A stretch of 64,000 nucleotides of DNA from Halopseudomonas litoralis (lineage in GTDB: Bacteria > Pseudomonadota > Gammaproteobacteria > Pseudomonadales > Pseudomonadaceae): assembly GCF_900105005.1 (NCBI RefSeq), contig NZ_LT629748.1:682001-746000 (forward strand), in the 5' to 3' direction. This document shows positions 7,902 to 16,553 of the stretch, piece after piece (the stretch's first letter is position 1; every line of letters starts with the position of its first letter). The position numbers and the translations under genes were made by a program. The notes beneath the pieces were generated by a model, which saw nothing but the letters and a program-made list of their open reading frames with translations, made no database searches and had not been told where the DNA came from.

Positions 7902-9002
7902 ATGACAAAGGATCGCTTCAAAGTCGGCATTGTCGGCATACAGCCCGGAAGAAGCTGGGGTGCCATGGCGCATCTGCCCGCCCTGCGGGCGTTGTCGGAT
8001 GATTTTGAAATCGTTGGGGTTGCCAATACCAGCCACGCCAGCGCCCAGACAGCTGCTGCGGCTTGCGGTATTCCTCGTGCTTTCAGCAGTGTGGCGGAAC
8101 TAGTTGGCTCGCCAGAGGTGGATATTGTCGTCGTTACGGTGAAGGTACCGCACCATTTCGAGATCGTGTCTGCGGCCATCCAGGCGGGAAAGCAGGTTTA
8201 TTGCGAATGGCCGCTGGGCAACGGCCTTGCCGAAGCTCAGGAGCTGGCTCGTTTGGCGCAGGAGAAAGGCATACTCGGGGTGGTCGGAACACAGGCGCGG
8301 TTTGCGCCCGAGGTCGAGTACCTGTCGGCGTTAATTGCTGATGGATTCATAGGGGAGGTCCTATCGAGCAGCCTGGTCGCTAGCGGCATGGCCTGGGGTG
8401 CCACGGTAGAGGAACGGAACGCGTACCTGCTGGACCTCGAGAACGGCGCCACCATGCTGACGATTCCCTTCGGCCATACCATGGCTGCGGTTCGCACGGT
8501 CCTGGGCGGCATCATCGAATTATCCGCTCGGCTTGCCAGTCGGCGCACAACGGCCAATGTCATTGAGACCGGCGAGACCAGACCGATGACATCACACGAT
8601 CAGGTGGTGGTCGACTGCTTACTCGACAACGGCGCGCCATTCAGTATTCACTATCGCGGCGGCATGCCTCGCGGCACCGGATTGCTGTGGGAAATCAATG
8701 GTAGTGAAGGCGACCTGCAGGTGAGGGGGGAGAATGGGCATGCGCAGATGGTGCGCCTGTCCATCCATGGCGCGAGCCACGCGGACACGACATTACGCCC
8801 ACTTGAGATACCTGACTCCTACCTGGCGGGTTGGCCGCAAGACCCTGTCCCCGGCAATGTGACGCGCGTATATGCCAGGATGGCAGCAGATTTACGCAAC
8901 GGCACGCGCACGGCGCCCACCTTTGATGATGCGGTTGCGCTGCATCGGCTAATTGCGGCTGTGGAGACGGCTGCAAGCACAGGATGCCGCGTCTCACTGT
9001 AG
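7902..9002 (+). CDS. Gfo/Idh/MocA-family protein resembling Gal80
   Basis: A 366-aa two-domain protein. The N-terminal Rossmann domain begins KVGIVGIQPGRSWG (7-20) and the C-terminal domain is of the oxidoreductase type. Enzymes of this family normally have E-K-P with a catalytic Lys, but here the sequence is CEWPLG with W103 in the Lys position. Fungal Gal80, a non-enzymatic NAD(P)-binding repressor, also has E-W there and shares the FGHT and GTKGDL-like stretches (FGHTMAAV, GSEGDL). It may be a sensor or an enzyme with altered chemistry. ATG 7902 is chosen because AGAGGA sits 7 nt upstream. Confidence 0.8.
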   Translation: MTKDRFKVGIVGIQPGRSWGAMAHLPALRALSDDFEIVGVANTSHASAQTAAAACGIPRAFSSVAELVGSPEVDIVVVTVKVPHHFEIVSAAIQAGKQVYCEWPLGNGLAEAQELARLAQEKGILGVVGTQARFAPEVEYLSALIADGFIGEVLSSSLVASGMAWGATVEERNAYLLDLENGATMLTIPFGHTMAAVRTVLGGIIELSARLASRRTTANVIETGETRPMTSHDQVVVDCLLDNGAPFSIHYRGGMPRGTGLLWEINGSEGDLQVRGENGHAQMVRLSIHGASHADTTLRPLEIPDSYLAGWPQDPVPGNVTRVYARMAADLRNGTRTAPTFDDAVALHRLIAAVETAASTGCRVSL

Positions 9003-9108
9003 CTTTTGATCCTCTTCTACTGAATTAGTCGGGCGGTGGCAACCTGTTGCAGACGATATGCCTACGACGGCTGAATGAGAGAGCAGGCCGAGGACCTGGT
9101 CGATGGTA

Positions 9109-9145
9109 GATTCCTATCCGGGTTAGCAGACCCTGGGTAGGAATC
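9109..9145. terminator. Large hairpin between convergent genes
   Basis: GATTCCTATCCGGGT (9109-9123) pairs with ACCCTGGGTAGGAATC (9130-9145) with one bulge. It lies between the Gal80-like gene and the GH79-like gene that converges on it. It is a likely bidirectional stop or 3'-end protection structure. Confidence 0.6.
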
Positions 9146-9173
9146 GCAACGTTCGCACGGGCCTACCCATGAT

Positions 9174-9192
9174 GAGGCAGTCGTCCTGCCTC
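9174..9192 (+). terminator. Short hairpin followed by a T-rich run
   Basis: GAGGCAG, loop TCGTC, CTGCCTC, then gctatttt. This looks like a weak Rho-independent terminator for the plus-strand gene ending at 9002, and lies only 9 bp from the stop of the opposing gene. Confidence 0.5.
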
Positions 9193-9201
9193 GCTATTTT
9201 C

Positions 9202-10872
9202 TCAGGGATGAGCCTCTATTGACGATTTCTCCAGCGTCAACAACAAACCACTCGCCGCCCCGATCTCGACCTCGAACACACCGTCCTTTGCGGTGCTGGT
9301 TTCGTGACGCTCCGACCCGACCGGTCGACCGTCCTGGCTGCCATCGAACGTTTGGCCACCGAAGGTAATTCCCGACTTTGCACTGAATGACGGTGCCTCG
9401 AGGCGCTTGACTGTGCCCACTGAATAGCCTGGCACGCTGATCTGCGCGGTGCCGGATGCGCTTTGATCTTTGTTGAGAACTGCGACGACAATATTGTTGG
9501 TTGTCGTGTCACGCGTAGCCCATACCTTCAGGTTAGCCGACGAGTCGACGTCGACCGGAAGCAGCGTGGATTGGTTGGGTGTCGCCTCGGCGAAAAACAG
9601 CAACCCGTAGTAGAGCGGCAGCACCGAGCGAAGTTGGTAATCGGCCGGAAACCGCGTGCCCTCAGGCGGCTTCGCCTCGGTGTTTGATGCCTTGTACTGC
9701 GCTTTCGGTACATCGAACAGGAAGGCGCCATAGATATCCCATCCGTGGATGGTGTTCCAGGTGTTGCTATGCAGGTTCACGCCTTCCAGCCCGAGCTCTG
9801 CGTATTCGAACAGAATGTCCGACGCCCAGAGGGCGGTCTCAAACGCATCGCTGACGCCGGGCTCGCCGGAGCACATAATCGAATTCATCTCGGCCATGCG
9901 GTAGGGTTTTCCCGCAGCCTTGGCGACCGCGACGTAGGGCTCGGCCTGGCCTGGATCTTCGGTGGATGACAGTGGGCGCAGCAGGAATCCGGGTGCGGGA
10001 TCATCGCCGCACAGGGTGGAACCTCCCGTGTAGGCATGCTGGCTCACGAGCTCCAGCTCCGCGCTTTCCTGATCGATCAGCTTTTGCCAGTCGTCGGGCG
10101 TGCCGAAGTCCGTGAGCGGTGCGATTGGAATAGCCGGTATTCCGGCGAAACCGCCGCTCGACGGTCCCATGAACCCGGGACTGTCGGGCACGGCGGTCTT
10201 TATACTCTGGGCGAAAACCCGGAACTCGCCCAGGTAATCGTCGAAGCTGTATTCCTGAGGCCGGTATTTGTTGAACGCGAAGAAATCCGGCTGGTTGCCC
10301 ATCTCGATCGCGCGGACCGCGCCCTTGGGCATGCCGTCTAGGTAAGCCTTTGCCTGCCGCGCTGCGAGCGCCGGGTCATTTGCGCCCATGTTGACCCCCA
10401 GAATGAACGACGTGGCCGGCGTCGGCGCGGCAAGGTCTTCATAGAGTTGTGCGAGCGGCGTGACTGAATTGGCTCGGGGTTCCCCGGTCCGATCAGTGGT
10501 GCTGCCGCCGATACGGATCGAAAGGGGGCCACCGCCATAAGCCAGTAGGTTGTTGAGCAACTGGCGGTAGATCCGGTTCACCCCTATCGCCGGATCGCCA
10601 AACATCATCTGGGCCTGTCCCCACTCATGCGAGAACCCAAGAAAGCCGGGCGCAATAGGGGTTCCGGAGTGGCTGGGATCAACCTGAATGCGGGCAATTG
10701 AAGTGCTAGACTCGTGCTTCGCTGTTGTACTCGTCTGCTGGCTGGCGCCCACGCTGAACGTCGCGGACAGCAGCGCCGAAGCGAGGAGCGTGCTGATAAA
10801 ACTCCTTCGGCGACCTACCGTGGCCCACGATCGTGCCGTAGTGCAGATAATTCCGACGCTACTAGCCATCAT
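9202..10872 (-). CDS. Secreted GH79-like glycoside hydrolase with altered acid/base residue
   Basis: A 556-aa protein with a twin-arginine-like signal (GRRRSFIS, 20-27, then a hydrophobic stretch ending near 44). The (beta/alpha)8 domain spans about 60-400, followed by a beta domain. It matches GH79 (heparanase / beta-glucuronidase): RIGGST (120-125), EMGNQPD (190-196) and RMAEMNS (325-331), whose E328 fits the nucleophile. GH79 enzymes have GNEP with a Glu acid/base; here Q194 replaces it (codon CAG, one base from GAG). It may act on uronic-acid polysaccharides, or be a binding protein or a slow enzyme. A GGAG precedes the start, with a second ATG 3 nt later. Confidence 0.8.
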   Translation of the reverse strand: MMASSVGIICTTARSWATVGRRRSFISTLLASALLSATFSVGASQQTSTTAKHESSTSIARIQVDPSHSGTPIAPGFLGFSHEWGQAQMMFGDPAIGVNRIYRQLLNNLLAYGGGPLSIRIGGSTTDRTGEPRANSVTPLAQLYEDLAAPTPATSFILGVNMGANDPALAARQAKAYLDGMPKGAVRAIEMGNQPDFFAFNKYRPQEYSFDDYLGEFRVFAQSIKTAVPDSPGFMGPSSGGFAGIPAIPIAPLTDFGTPDDWQKLIDQESAELELVSQHAYTGGSTLCGDDPAPGFLLRPLSSTEDPGQAEPYVAVAKAAGKPYRMAEMNSIMCSGEPGVSDAFETALWASDILFEYAELGLEGVNLHSNTWNTIHGWDIYGAFLFDVPKAQYKASNTEAKPPEGTRFPADYQLRSVLPLYYGLLFFAEATPNQSTLLPVDVDSSANLKVWATRDTTTNNIVVAVLNKDQSASGTAQISVPGYSVGTVKRLEAPSFSAKSGITFGGQTFDGSQDGRPVGSERHETSTAKDGVFEVEIGAASGLLLTLEKSSIEAHP

Positions 10873-11192
10873 CTTCTCCGGTGATTTTGCGCAAGGTCTA
10901 GCAGAGCTCTGCCGCGCGCTTACGGCCTGTCACTCAGGGCCCTACATCACGCTTCGACGTGCTGGGGATTCTGGCGGGATGCCACTTACGCCTATCAAGG
11001 TATAGTTGGTCGCCTGGTATTTACCACTGATACTTAGTATGGAGGCTTGCGGTTGAGCTTTCCCGCAGACACGAAAAACCCGGCGCTTGGCCGGGCTATC
11101 GACGGGTGCTGATCCTTCAGCAGAGGCTATGGTACCCCCCCCCCCGCCATGTTAAAAAACTGTGACACCGTCGATCAGCGTCTCGTCGTCCA
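10873..11192. other. Intergenic region with a terminator and a C homopolymer
   Basis: About 320 bp upstream of the GH79-like gene and downstream of the protease gene. It contains the terminator at 11074-11095 and a run of 11 C (11135-11145). No gene was recognised. The promoter of the GH79-like gene should lie near 10880-11000. Confidence 0.4.
11074..11095 (-). terminator. Rho-independent terminator for the retropepsin-like gene
   Basis: On the minus strand CCCGGC, loop CAAGC, GCCGGG is followed by five T. It lies about 100 nt after the protease stop codon, in the right orientation. Confidence 0.8.
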
Positions 11193-11798
11193 TCATCCTC
11201 TGCTGGCGGCTGCGTTCTGCTCCAGCGCGCTGTCTGGGCAATCGAGGGGCAGCATGAAGGTGCTCGCCACATCGATCAGACCAATATGGTCGATGGTCTT
11301 GCGGCCGAGCAGTACCGGGTAGTTCATATCGCTACGGTCGCGCAGGGAAAACTGTTCTTCGAAAACGCGGTTGCCGATGCACATGCGCATCTTCACCACC
11401 GGTCGATGATCCACACCCCCCGCACCGCGCACCGTCATTTTCCGATAGAGCGGTTGTTCGAAATTCATGGTCACTCGTTCGTCAGTATCTACATCCTTCA
11501 CTGTGACGTCGTAGCGGACCCACTTTTTGTCCTTGCGGGTAAACTCTTCCAGATTGACCGCGTGCATGGACGAGATAAGCGCACCGGAATCTATCTTGAT
11601 TTTCACCGCGGTCTGTTCAGGCAGAATCAGACCCTTTTCAATCCATCCAACCACGACCTTGCTGGCTACATCGCCCGCCTGAGTGACTTCTTCGGGCGGA
11701 TTGCCACTTTCCACCGGCTCCTCAGCAAATACCGCACCGGATAGCATGGATGCGCCCAATAGCGCAGCGATGGAAAAACCCTTGATAAATAAATGCAT
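11193..11798 (-). CDS. Retropepsin-like aspartic protease (COG4067, 'ATP-dependent zinc protease')
   Basis: A 201-aa exported protein. A signal peptide (residues 1-25, ending near AVFA) precedes a retropepsin-like fold with the D-S-G-A active-site motif at D70-A73. A second conserved block NYPVLLGRKTIDHIGLIDV lies near the C-terminus. The family includes RimB-like proteins, but no rimK or rimA is next to it. I chose ATG 11798 because it starts the signal peptide and AGGG lies 7-8 nt upstream; a longer in-frame start at 11912 would add an unlikely basic leader. A dead partial copy lies at 6605-6745. Confidence 0.75.
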   Translation of the reverse strand: MHLFIKGFSIAALLGASMLSGAVFAEEPVESGNPPEEVTQAGDVASKVVVGWIEKGLILPEQTAVKIKIDSGALISSMHAVNLEEFTRKDKKWVRYDVTVKDVDTDERVTMNFEQPLYRKMTVRGAGGVDHRPVVKMRMCIGNRVFEEQFSLRDRSDMNYPVLLGRKTIDHIGLIDVASTFMLPLDCPDSALEQNAAASRG

Positions 11799-11918
11799 GA
11801 AATACCCTATGTGAAACAGCAAGATAGACCGACGCAGAACAGTAAGGTGCCCTGCACGGTCGAGAATTAGTCTTTTTGCCCTGGTATCGCCAGCGTCTTC
11901 TGGGACACGCAATCAGGC

Positions 11919-12809
11919 TCAATCCTTGATCTTGAAGCTGTAGAGTGTGGTGTCCACTTGTTCCGGGTCGGGGCCCCCGCGGGCGCCACTGTCGAGCGCA
12001 TCTATAGCCTGCACTTCATCCAGGGTCAGGGCAAAGTCGAAGATGTCGATGTTCTCGGCGATCCGCTGTGCCCGGACTGATTTCGGGATGGCCGAGAAGC
12101 CATGCTCGATATGCCAGCGCAGGACAATCTGGGCTGCGGTCTTGGCGTACTTGTCGGCAAGTTCAGTAATGACAGGATGTTGCAGCGGGTCCTGGGACGG
12201 CTGTCCTTCCTTGACCGAGTAACGTTGGACGCCGCCGATTGGAGACCAGGCCTGAGTAATGATGCCATGCTTTTCATGCGCCTTTGTCAGGGCCTTCTGC
12301 ACAAAGAACGGGTGCAATTCCACCTGGTTCAAGGCGGGCACTATGCCGGTATGTTCAATCAGGGTGTCCAAGTGCGCCGGGGTAAAGTTGCACACGCCAA
12401 TGGCGCGCACGCGTCCCTCTTCCAACAGCTTCTGAGCGGCCTTCCACGCGCCGATCGTGGACTCGAACTCGGTCGGCATCGGCTAGTGCAGCAGGTACAT
12501 GTCCAGCGTGTCGATACCCAGCTTGCCCATGCTGCGATCAAAGGCGTGGAGGGCCTGGTCATAGCCATAATCACTGAGCCACAGCTTGGTGATGACGAAC
12601 AGTTCGGAGCGGTCGATGCCACTCTTGGCGATGCCCTGGCCAACTTGCCGTTCGTTACCGTAAGCGGCAGCGGTGTCAATCAGACGATAACCATTGGTTA
12701 TGGCGGTTGTCACGACATCAATGGTTTCTTCGGGGCCGCTTTGATAGACGCCAAGGCCGAGGGCGGGGATCTGGATACCGTTGTTCAATGTGAGCGTGGG
12801 GCTTTTCAT
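11919..12809 (-). pseudogene. Aldo/keto reductase gene interrupted by one amber codon
   Basis: An intact aldo/keto reductase reading frame except for a single TAG at 12483-12485. The first part has GLGVYQS, DTAAAYGNE (the catalytic Asp and Tyr) and ITKLW (the catalytic Lys). The frame continues after the stop with PMPTEFES, GVCNF, LNQVELHP, QAWSPIGG and IPKSV. Family members read L-H-W-P at this point, so TAG replaces the Trp codon TGG. The full frame would be about 296 codons, normal for DkgA/DkgB-like NADPH reductases of small aldehydes and keto compounds. Without readthrough the first part gives only a 108-aa fragment. The start at 12809 (MKSPTL) is preferred over 12836. Confidence 0.85.
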
Positions 12810-12868
12810 TTCGGTGTTTACCTTCTGACAATACATCGATTCCGATGAGATCTAGCCTTGCATACTGA

Positions 12869-13486
12869 TCAAGGACAAACTGTGGCGCTATTTCTGGTCC
12901 ATTGTCGTGCAGTCCCGGCAATCTCATCAGCCAGTTTGCTGATGGAGCGTTGATGCGCCAGCACCAGACTGTCCAACTCAGCTGTAGCCGGCTCGCTGAT
13001 GAGGCTCGCGCAGGTCAGCGCCTGGTGTGTCTGACCATTTTTGAACTCAATATTCCACACCACATCCAGCGCAGCATGGCTGCCTGGCAGCGAGTCGAAT
13101 CGGCGTACATCGGTACGTACGGTCAGTACTGGCTGGTCGGCTGTGTCTGGAAGTCCCGCCAGATCGCGGACGCCGAGGCGGTTTTCCAGCTCGAAGGCCA
13201 AGGCGTCATGGAATTCATCGGCCGGTGGCGACGCCCAGAGGGCACTTTCCAATATGGTCAGGCGGTCGTCACTGTCGCGGATCACTAGGCTGGGCTGATC
13301 GACCTGTACCGGGATACGCACGGGCATTATCTGCAGCTGGAAGTCTGCCTTGGTTTGAGCACCTGCTGCGGCAGGCTGCGTTGGAATCAGCGTGTGGTAT
13401 TGCATAGGCGTGGAGCTGCAGGCGCTCAGCACCAGCAGGCTGCTTAACAGGAGCAGAGACGTCGGTAGGTAGCGGCGCAGGGTCAT
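12869..13486 (-). CDS. pqiC: PqiC-family lipoprotein
   Basis: A 205-aa lipoprotein with lipobox L-S-A-C (lipidated C23) and an ABC-type transport auxiliary domain like PqiC/YmbA. In E. coli PqiC is anchored in the outer membrane and forms a ring that docks PqiB, completing a channel for lipid movement between the membranes. The start codon overlaps the pqiB stop (TAATG), so the two are translationally coupled. It is the last gene of the leftward pqi operon. Confidence 0.85.
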   Translation of the reverse strand: MTLRRYLPTSLLLLSSLLVLSACSSTPMQYHTLIPTQPAAAGAQTKADFQLQIMPVRIPVQVDQPSLVIRDSDDRLTILESALWASPPADEFHDALAFELENRLGVRDLAGLPDTADQPVLTVRTDVRRFDSLPGSHAALDVVWNIEFKNGQTHQALTCASLISEPATAELDSLVLAHQRSISKLADEIAGTARQWTRNSATVCP

Positions 13487-15168
13487 TATTGGGATTCCGT
13501 ATTGAGTTCGCGAGAGGTGGAGCCGCCCTTGAAGCTAGCTGGCGATTCAGCGTTACCGCGCCCGCGGATAAGGGATTCGGGGTGGCGGCTGAGGTAGTCG
13601 GTGAGGACGCGGACCGAGCGCACCGCACGCTGTACTTCTTCAAGGGTGTCGCCCACTTGTTGGCGCTGGGGTGAGCCATCAGCCAGCGCCTGGTTGGCAT
13701 TATCCAAGGTCTGCTCCGAACGCTCCAGGGTGCTCTGCAGTTGAGGCAATACGCCGCTGTTGACCTGCTCGAGCGTTTTGCGCAACTCGCTCAGGCTGCC
13801 GTCGAGATTGTTGGCCATCGACTCGATCGGCAATTTGCTGAGCTTGTCCACCACCGCCTGCAGCTGTTCCTGCAGCTTGTCGAAGCTACCCGGTATGGTA
13901 GGGATGACCAGCGGTCGGGCATGCGGGTCAAACACCATAGCCGGCGCGCGGGGGGCGAAATCCAGTGAGATGTAAAGCTGGCCGGTCAACAGGTTGCCGG
14001 TGCGGGCCTGGGCGCGCAGACCTTGCTCAACGAAGCCGCGGATCAGCTGTGCGCTGCGCTCCTCATCGCTACCTTCAATCAGCCCCAGCAGTTTGTCATG
14101 CGCAGCGCCGAGACGGTTAGGGTAGATAACAGCACCGACCACCACAGGGAAACTCTTGTTGTGCTCGTCATAGTCGAGGTTGACCGATACCACCCGGCCG
14201 ATCGGCACGCCAAGAAACTCCACTGGCGCATCGACATTCAGGCCACGCAGGGTCTGATCAAAGCGCATCTGTACGTAGCGCGCTGGCCCGTCATCGGGGG
14301 CCATGGCCCGTGCCATGTCATTGAACAGGGTAAATTCCCGATCTTCGGCGGCGGGTTCGGTAGTAGTGCTGTAGTTGGGCGCGCGAAAGGCAATTCCACC
14401 CGCAAGAATCGACGACAGGGACTGGGTATTGACCTTGAAACCGTCGGCGGCGAGGGAGACATCCACGCCGCTGGCGTTCCAGAAGCGCGTATCGGCGGTA
14501 ACGAAGTCATCATAGGGAGTATTGACGAATACCTGCACGGCCACGCCTTTGCCATCCTCATCCAAGGTAAAGGAGACGACCTGGCCAACCGGAATGCGGC
14601 GGTAGTAGACAGGCGAGCCGATGCCCAGCGAGCCGAGATCGCTGGTCTGCAACGTGAAACGCTTGCCTTCCACGCCAAAGGTGACCGGCGGAGGCGCTTC
14701 AAGGCCGATGAACTCGCGCTGGGTTTCCGCTGCATCACCCGGATCCGCACCGATGAAGGAGCCGGACAGCAAGGTATCAACCCCAGATACGCCGCTGGCA
14801 CCGATACGTGGGCGAACCACCCAGAACTGCGCATCTTCACGGATGAACGCCTCGGTGTTCTGGTCCAGTTCGATGGTGGCGGCCACCCGGGTCCGGTCTT
14901 CGCTCAGGGTGATGCTGGTGACCCGGCCAATGACCACATTCTTGTATTTGACCTGGGTCTTGTTTGCTTCCAGGCCCTCGGCGGTCAAAAAGCTCACGGT
15001 AATCTGCGGGCCGGCGGATAGCCAATTCTGCACCACCATGGACAGCCCGACCAAGGCGGCAACGATGGGTACCAGCCAGATCAGCGAGATGCGCACCCGG
15101 CGCTGTCGGATTTCTGGATCGCCGGCAATGGCAGGGGAGGAACTGGGGTGGCGCGGGTTATCTGACAT
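13486..15168 (-). CDS. pqiB: Intermembrane transport protein PqiB (three MCE domains)
   Basis: A 560-aa inner-membrane-anchored periplasmic protein. One membrane helix (about residues 22-42) is followed by three MlaD/MCE domains (about 45-135, 160-240 and 285-390) and a long helical C-terminus (about 420-530) that in E. coli forms a needle-like tunnel. It is close to E. coli PqiB (546 aa) in length. It probably moves phospholipids across the periplasm with PqiA and PqiC. I chose ATG 15168; it lies inside the end of the upstream gene (11-nt overlap) and is preceded by GAG. Confidence 0.9.
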   Translation of the reverse strand: MSDNPRHPSSSPAIAGDPEIRQRRVRISLIWLVPIVAALVGLSMVVQNWLSAGPQITVSFLTAEGLEANKTQVKYKNVVIGRVTSITLSEDRTRVAATIELDQNTEAFIREDAQFWVVRPRIGASGVSGVDTLLSGSFIGADPGDAAETQREFIGLEAPPPVTFGVEGKRFTLQTSDLGSLGIGSPVYYRRIPVGQVVSFTLDEDGKGVAVQVFVNTPYDDFVTADTRFWNASGVDVSLAADGFKVNTQSLSSILAGGIAFRAPNYSTTTEPAAEDREFTLFNDMARAMAPDDGPARYVQMRFDQTLRGLNVDAPVEFLGVPIGRVVSVNLDYDEHNKSFPVVVGAVIYPNRLGAAHDKLLGLIEGSDEERSAQLIRGFVEQGLRAQARTGNLLTGQLYISLDFAPRAPAMVFDPHARPLVIPTIPGSFDKLQEQLQAVVDKLSKLPIESMANNLDGSLSELRKTLEQVNSGVLPQLQSTLERSEQTLDNANQALADGSPQRQQVGDTLEEVQRAVRSVRVLTDYLSRHPESLIRGRGNAESPASFKGGSTSRELNTESQ

Positions 15169-15775
15169 CGTTTTTCTCTGCATCCCATATCAATCGCGGA
15201 TCGAAACTCATTGAGGCCATCATCGTCAATACCACCACCAGGCCGAAGAACAGAATGCCCAGACGCGGCTCTATCGTGCTCAGTGCACGGAATTGCACCA
15301 GCGCCGCCACCAGGGCAACCACCAGCACATCAAGCATCGACCAATAGCCGATAATTTCAATTAAACGGTAGAGCCGTGCCCGCTCGGGCATGGCCCAACG
15401 GCTGCGGCGCTGGGCGGTAAACAGTAGCAACCCCAGCACAAAGAACTTGATACAGGGCACCACCACGCTGGCGATGAAAATCAGCAGGGCGATATCCCAG
15501 GAACCGCCTCTCCAGAATTCGATGACGCCGCTGAGAATGGTACTTTCGCTACCATTGCCAAGCATGTCGGTATACATCACGGGCAGCAGGTTGGCCGGTA
15601 TATAAAGGATCAGCGCGCCAATCAGAAACGCCCAGGTGCGGCCAATGCTGTTCGGCTTGCGGGCGTGTAATACAGACCAGCAGCGGGGGCATTCGTGATC
15701 GGTAAGTTGGCAAGCATTGCCGCAGTCATGACACAGCTGCAGTCCCAACTCCGCAGCGTAGGGAGGTTGGCTCAT
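15158..15775 (-). CDS. pqiA: PqiA domain protein, second half of a split PqiA
   Basis: A 205-aa inner-membrane protein with a zinc-ribbon-like N-terminus (C15, C18 and C29, C32) and four membrane helices. E. coli PqiA is one chain with two such modules; here each module is a separate gene, common in pseudomonads. ATG 15775 overlaps the TGA of the first-half gene (ATGA), with GGAGG upstream, so the pair is coupled. Together they would form the membrane part of the PqiABC lipid-transport complex. Confidence 0.85.
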   Translation of the reverse strand: MSQPPYAAELGLQLCHDCGNACQLTDHECPRCWSVLHARKPNSIGRTWAFLIGALILYIPANLLPVMYTDMLGNGSESTILSGVIEFWRGGSWDIALLIFIASVVVPCIKFFVLGLLLFTAQRRSRWAMPERARLYRLIEIIGYWSMLDVLVVALVAALVQFRALSTIEPRLGILFFGLVVVLTMMASMSFDPRLIWDAEKNDVR

Positions 15776-16395
15776 CGCGGAGTGACCTCCAGTTCGTTCC
15801 ACAGCTCACGGACATCGCGGCCGCCAATCAATATGATCAGTACCGTCAGCATGGACATCGCCCACAGGCCGATCCCGGGATGCACCTCCAGCATGCCGGC
15901 CAGCTTGATGATAGCCACCAGTATCCCGAGCAAGCAGACCTCCAGCATGCTCCAGGGACGCAAATGCTCAAGCGTGCGCATGCAGATGCGAAACCCCGGT
16001 GCCATTCGCCCACTGCGGGCATAGACAAGCACCCAGGCGAGCAGAATGATCTGCAGGGCCGGGGCGAAGATAATGCTCAGGCCGGTGACCAGAGCGATTA
16101 GGGTGATACGCCCCTGCGCTAGGGCTTCGACGGTTGCCCATAGCGTTGCCTCGTTGCTCAGCCCCTGCATGCTGATGCCCATGATGGGAAAGGTATTGGC
16201 GAACACAAACAGAATGGCCGCTGCAACGGTCAAGGCCAGCAGTTGATCGGTGCTCAGGCGGCGGCCCCGTTCCAGCAGTGCGCCGCACCGCTGGCAATGG
16301 GCAGTTTGTTTGCGGGCCAGGGCAGGGCGTTGGTATGCCGAATCGCAATGCTCGCAAATGACCAGCTGTACCTGGCTTGTTTCAGGCCCTGACAT
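15772..16395 (-). CDS. pqiA: PqiA domain protein, first half of a split PqiA
   Basis: A 207-aa protein with two CxxC pairs (C14/C17, C34/C37) and four membrane helices (about 50-70, 95-120, 135-160 and 170-195). It is the first gene of the leftward operon pqiA-pqiA-pqiB-pqiC and is transcribed away from the MarR gene across a 158-bp shared regulatory region. Paraquat-inducible PqiA belongs to SoxRS in E. coli; here the divergent MarR protein is the more obvious candidate regulator (inference). Confidence 0.85.
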   Translation of the reverse strand: MSGPETSQVQLVICEHCDSAYQRPALARKQTAHCQRCGALLERGRRLSTDQLLALTVAAAILFVFANTFPIMGISMQGLSNEATLWATVEALAQGRITLIALVTGLSIIFAPALQIILLAWVLVYARSGRMAPGFRICMRTLEHLRPWSMLEVCLLGILVAIIKLAGMLEVHPGIGLWAMSMLTVLIILIGGRDVRELWNELEVTPR

Positions 16396-16442
16396 AACCT
16401 ATCCATATCCTGTTCAACAGTTGCGTATGCTATCACTGTTTG

Positions 16443-16454
16443 TTGCCTAGGCAA
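16443..16454. promoter_or_regulatory. Palindrome in the pqi/marR divergent region, candidate MarR operator
   Basis: A perfect 12-bp palindrome TTGCCTAGGCAA midway between the pqiA and marR-like starts. Size, symmetry and position fit a MarR-dimer site controlling both directions. Its 8-bp core GCCTAGGC recurs at 21752-21759, upstream of the second exporter. Confidence 0.5.
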
Positions 16455-16553
16455 TTGTTGCCATGTAAATTATCATCCTGATTCGTCCGAAGAGGCCGGT
16501 GCCAGGATGAGCGACCCTTCACAGCAGCCGTAATGGCACAACCGGAGACACAC

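Noticed and set aside
14023..15021. 332-codon plus-strand frame opposite pqiB
   Set aside because: It is the reverse image of pqiB, whose domains and operon position are clear. Long opposite-strand frames like this are common in GC-rich genes.
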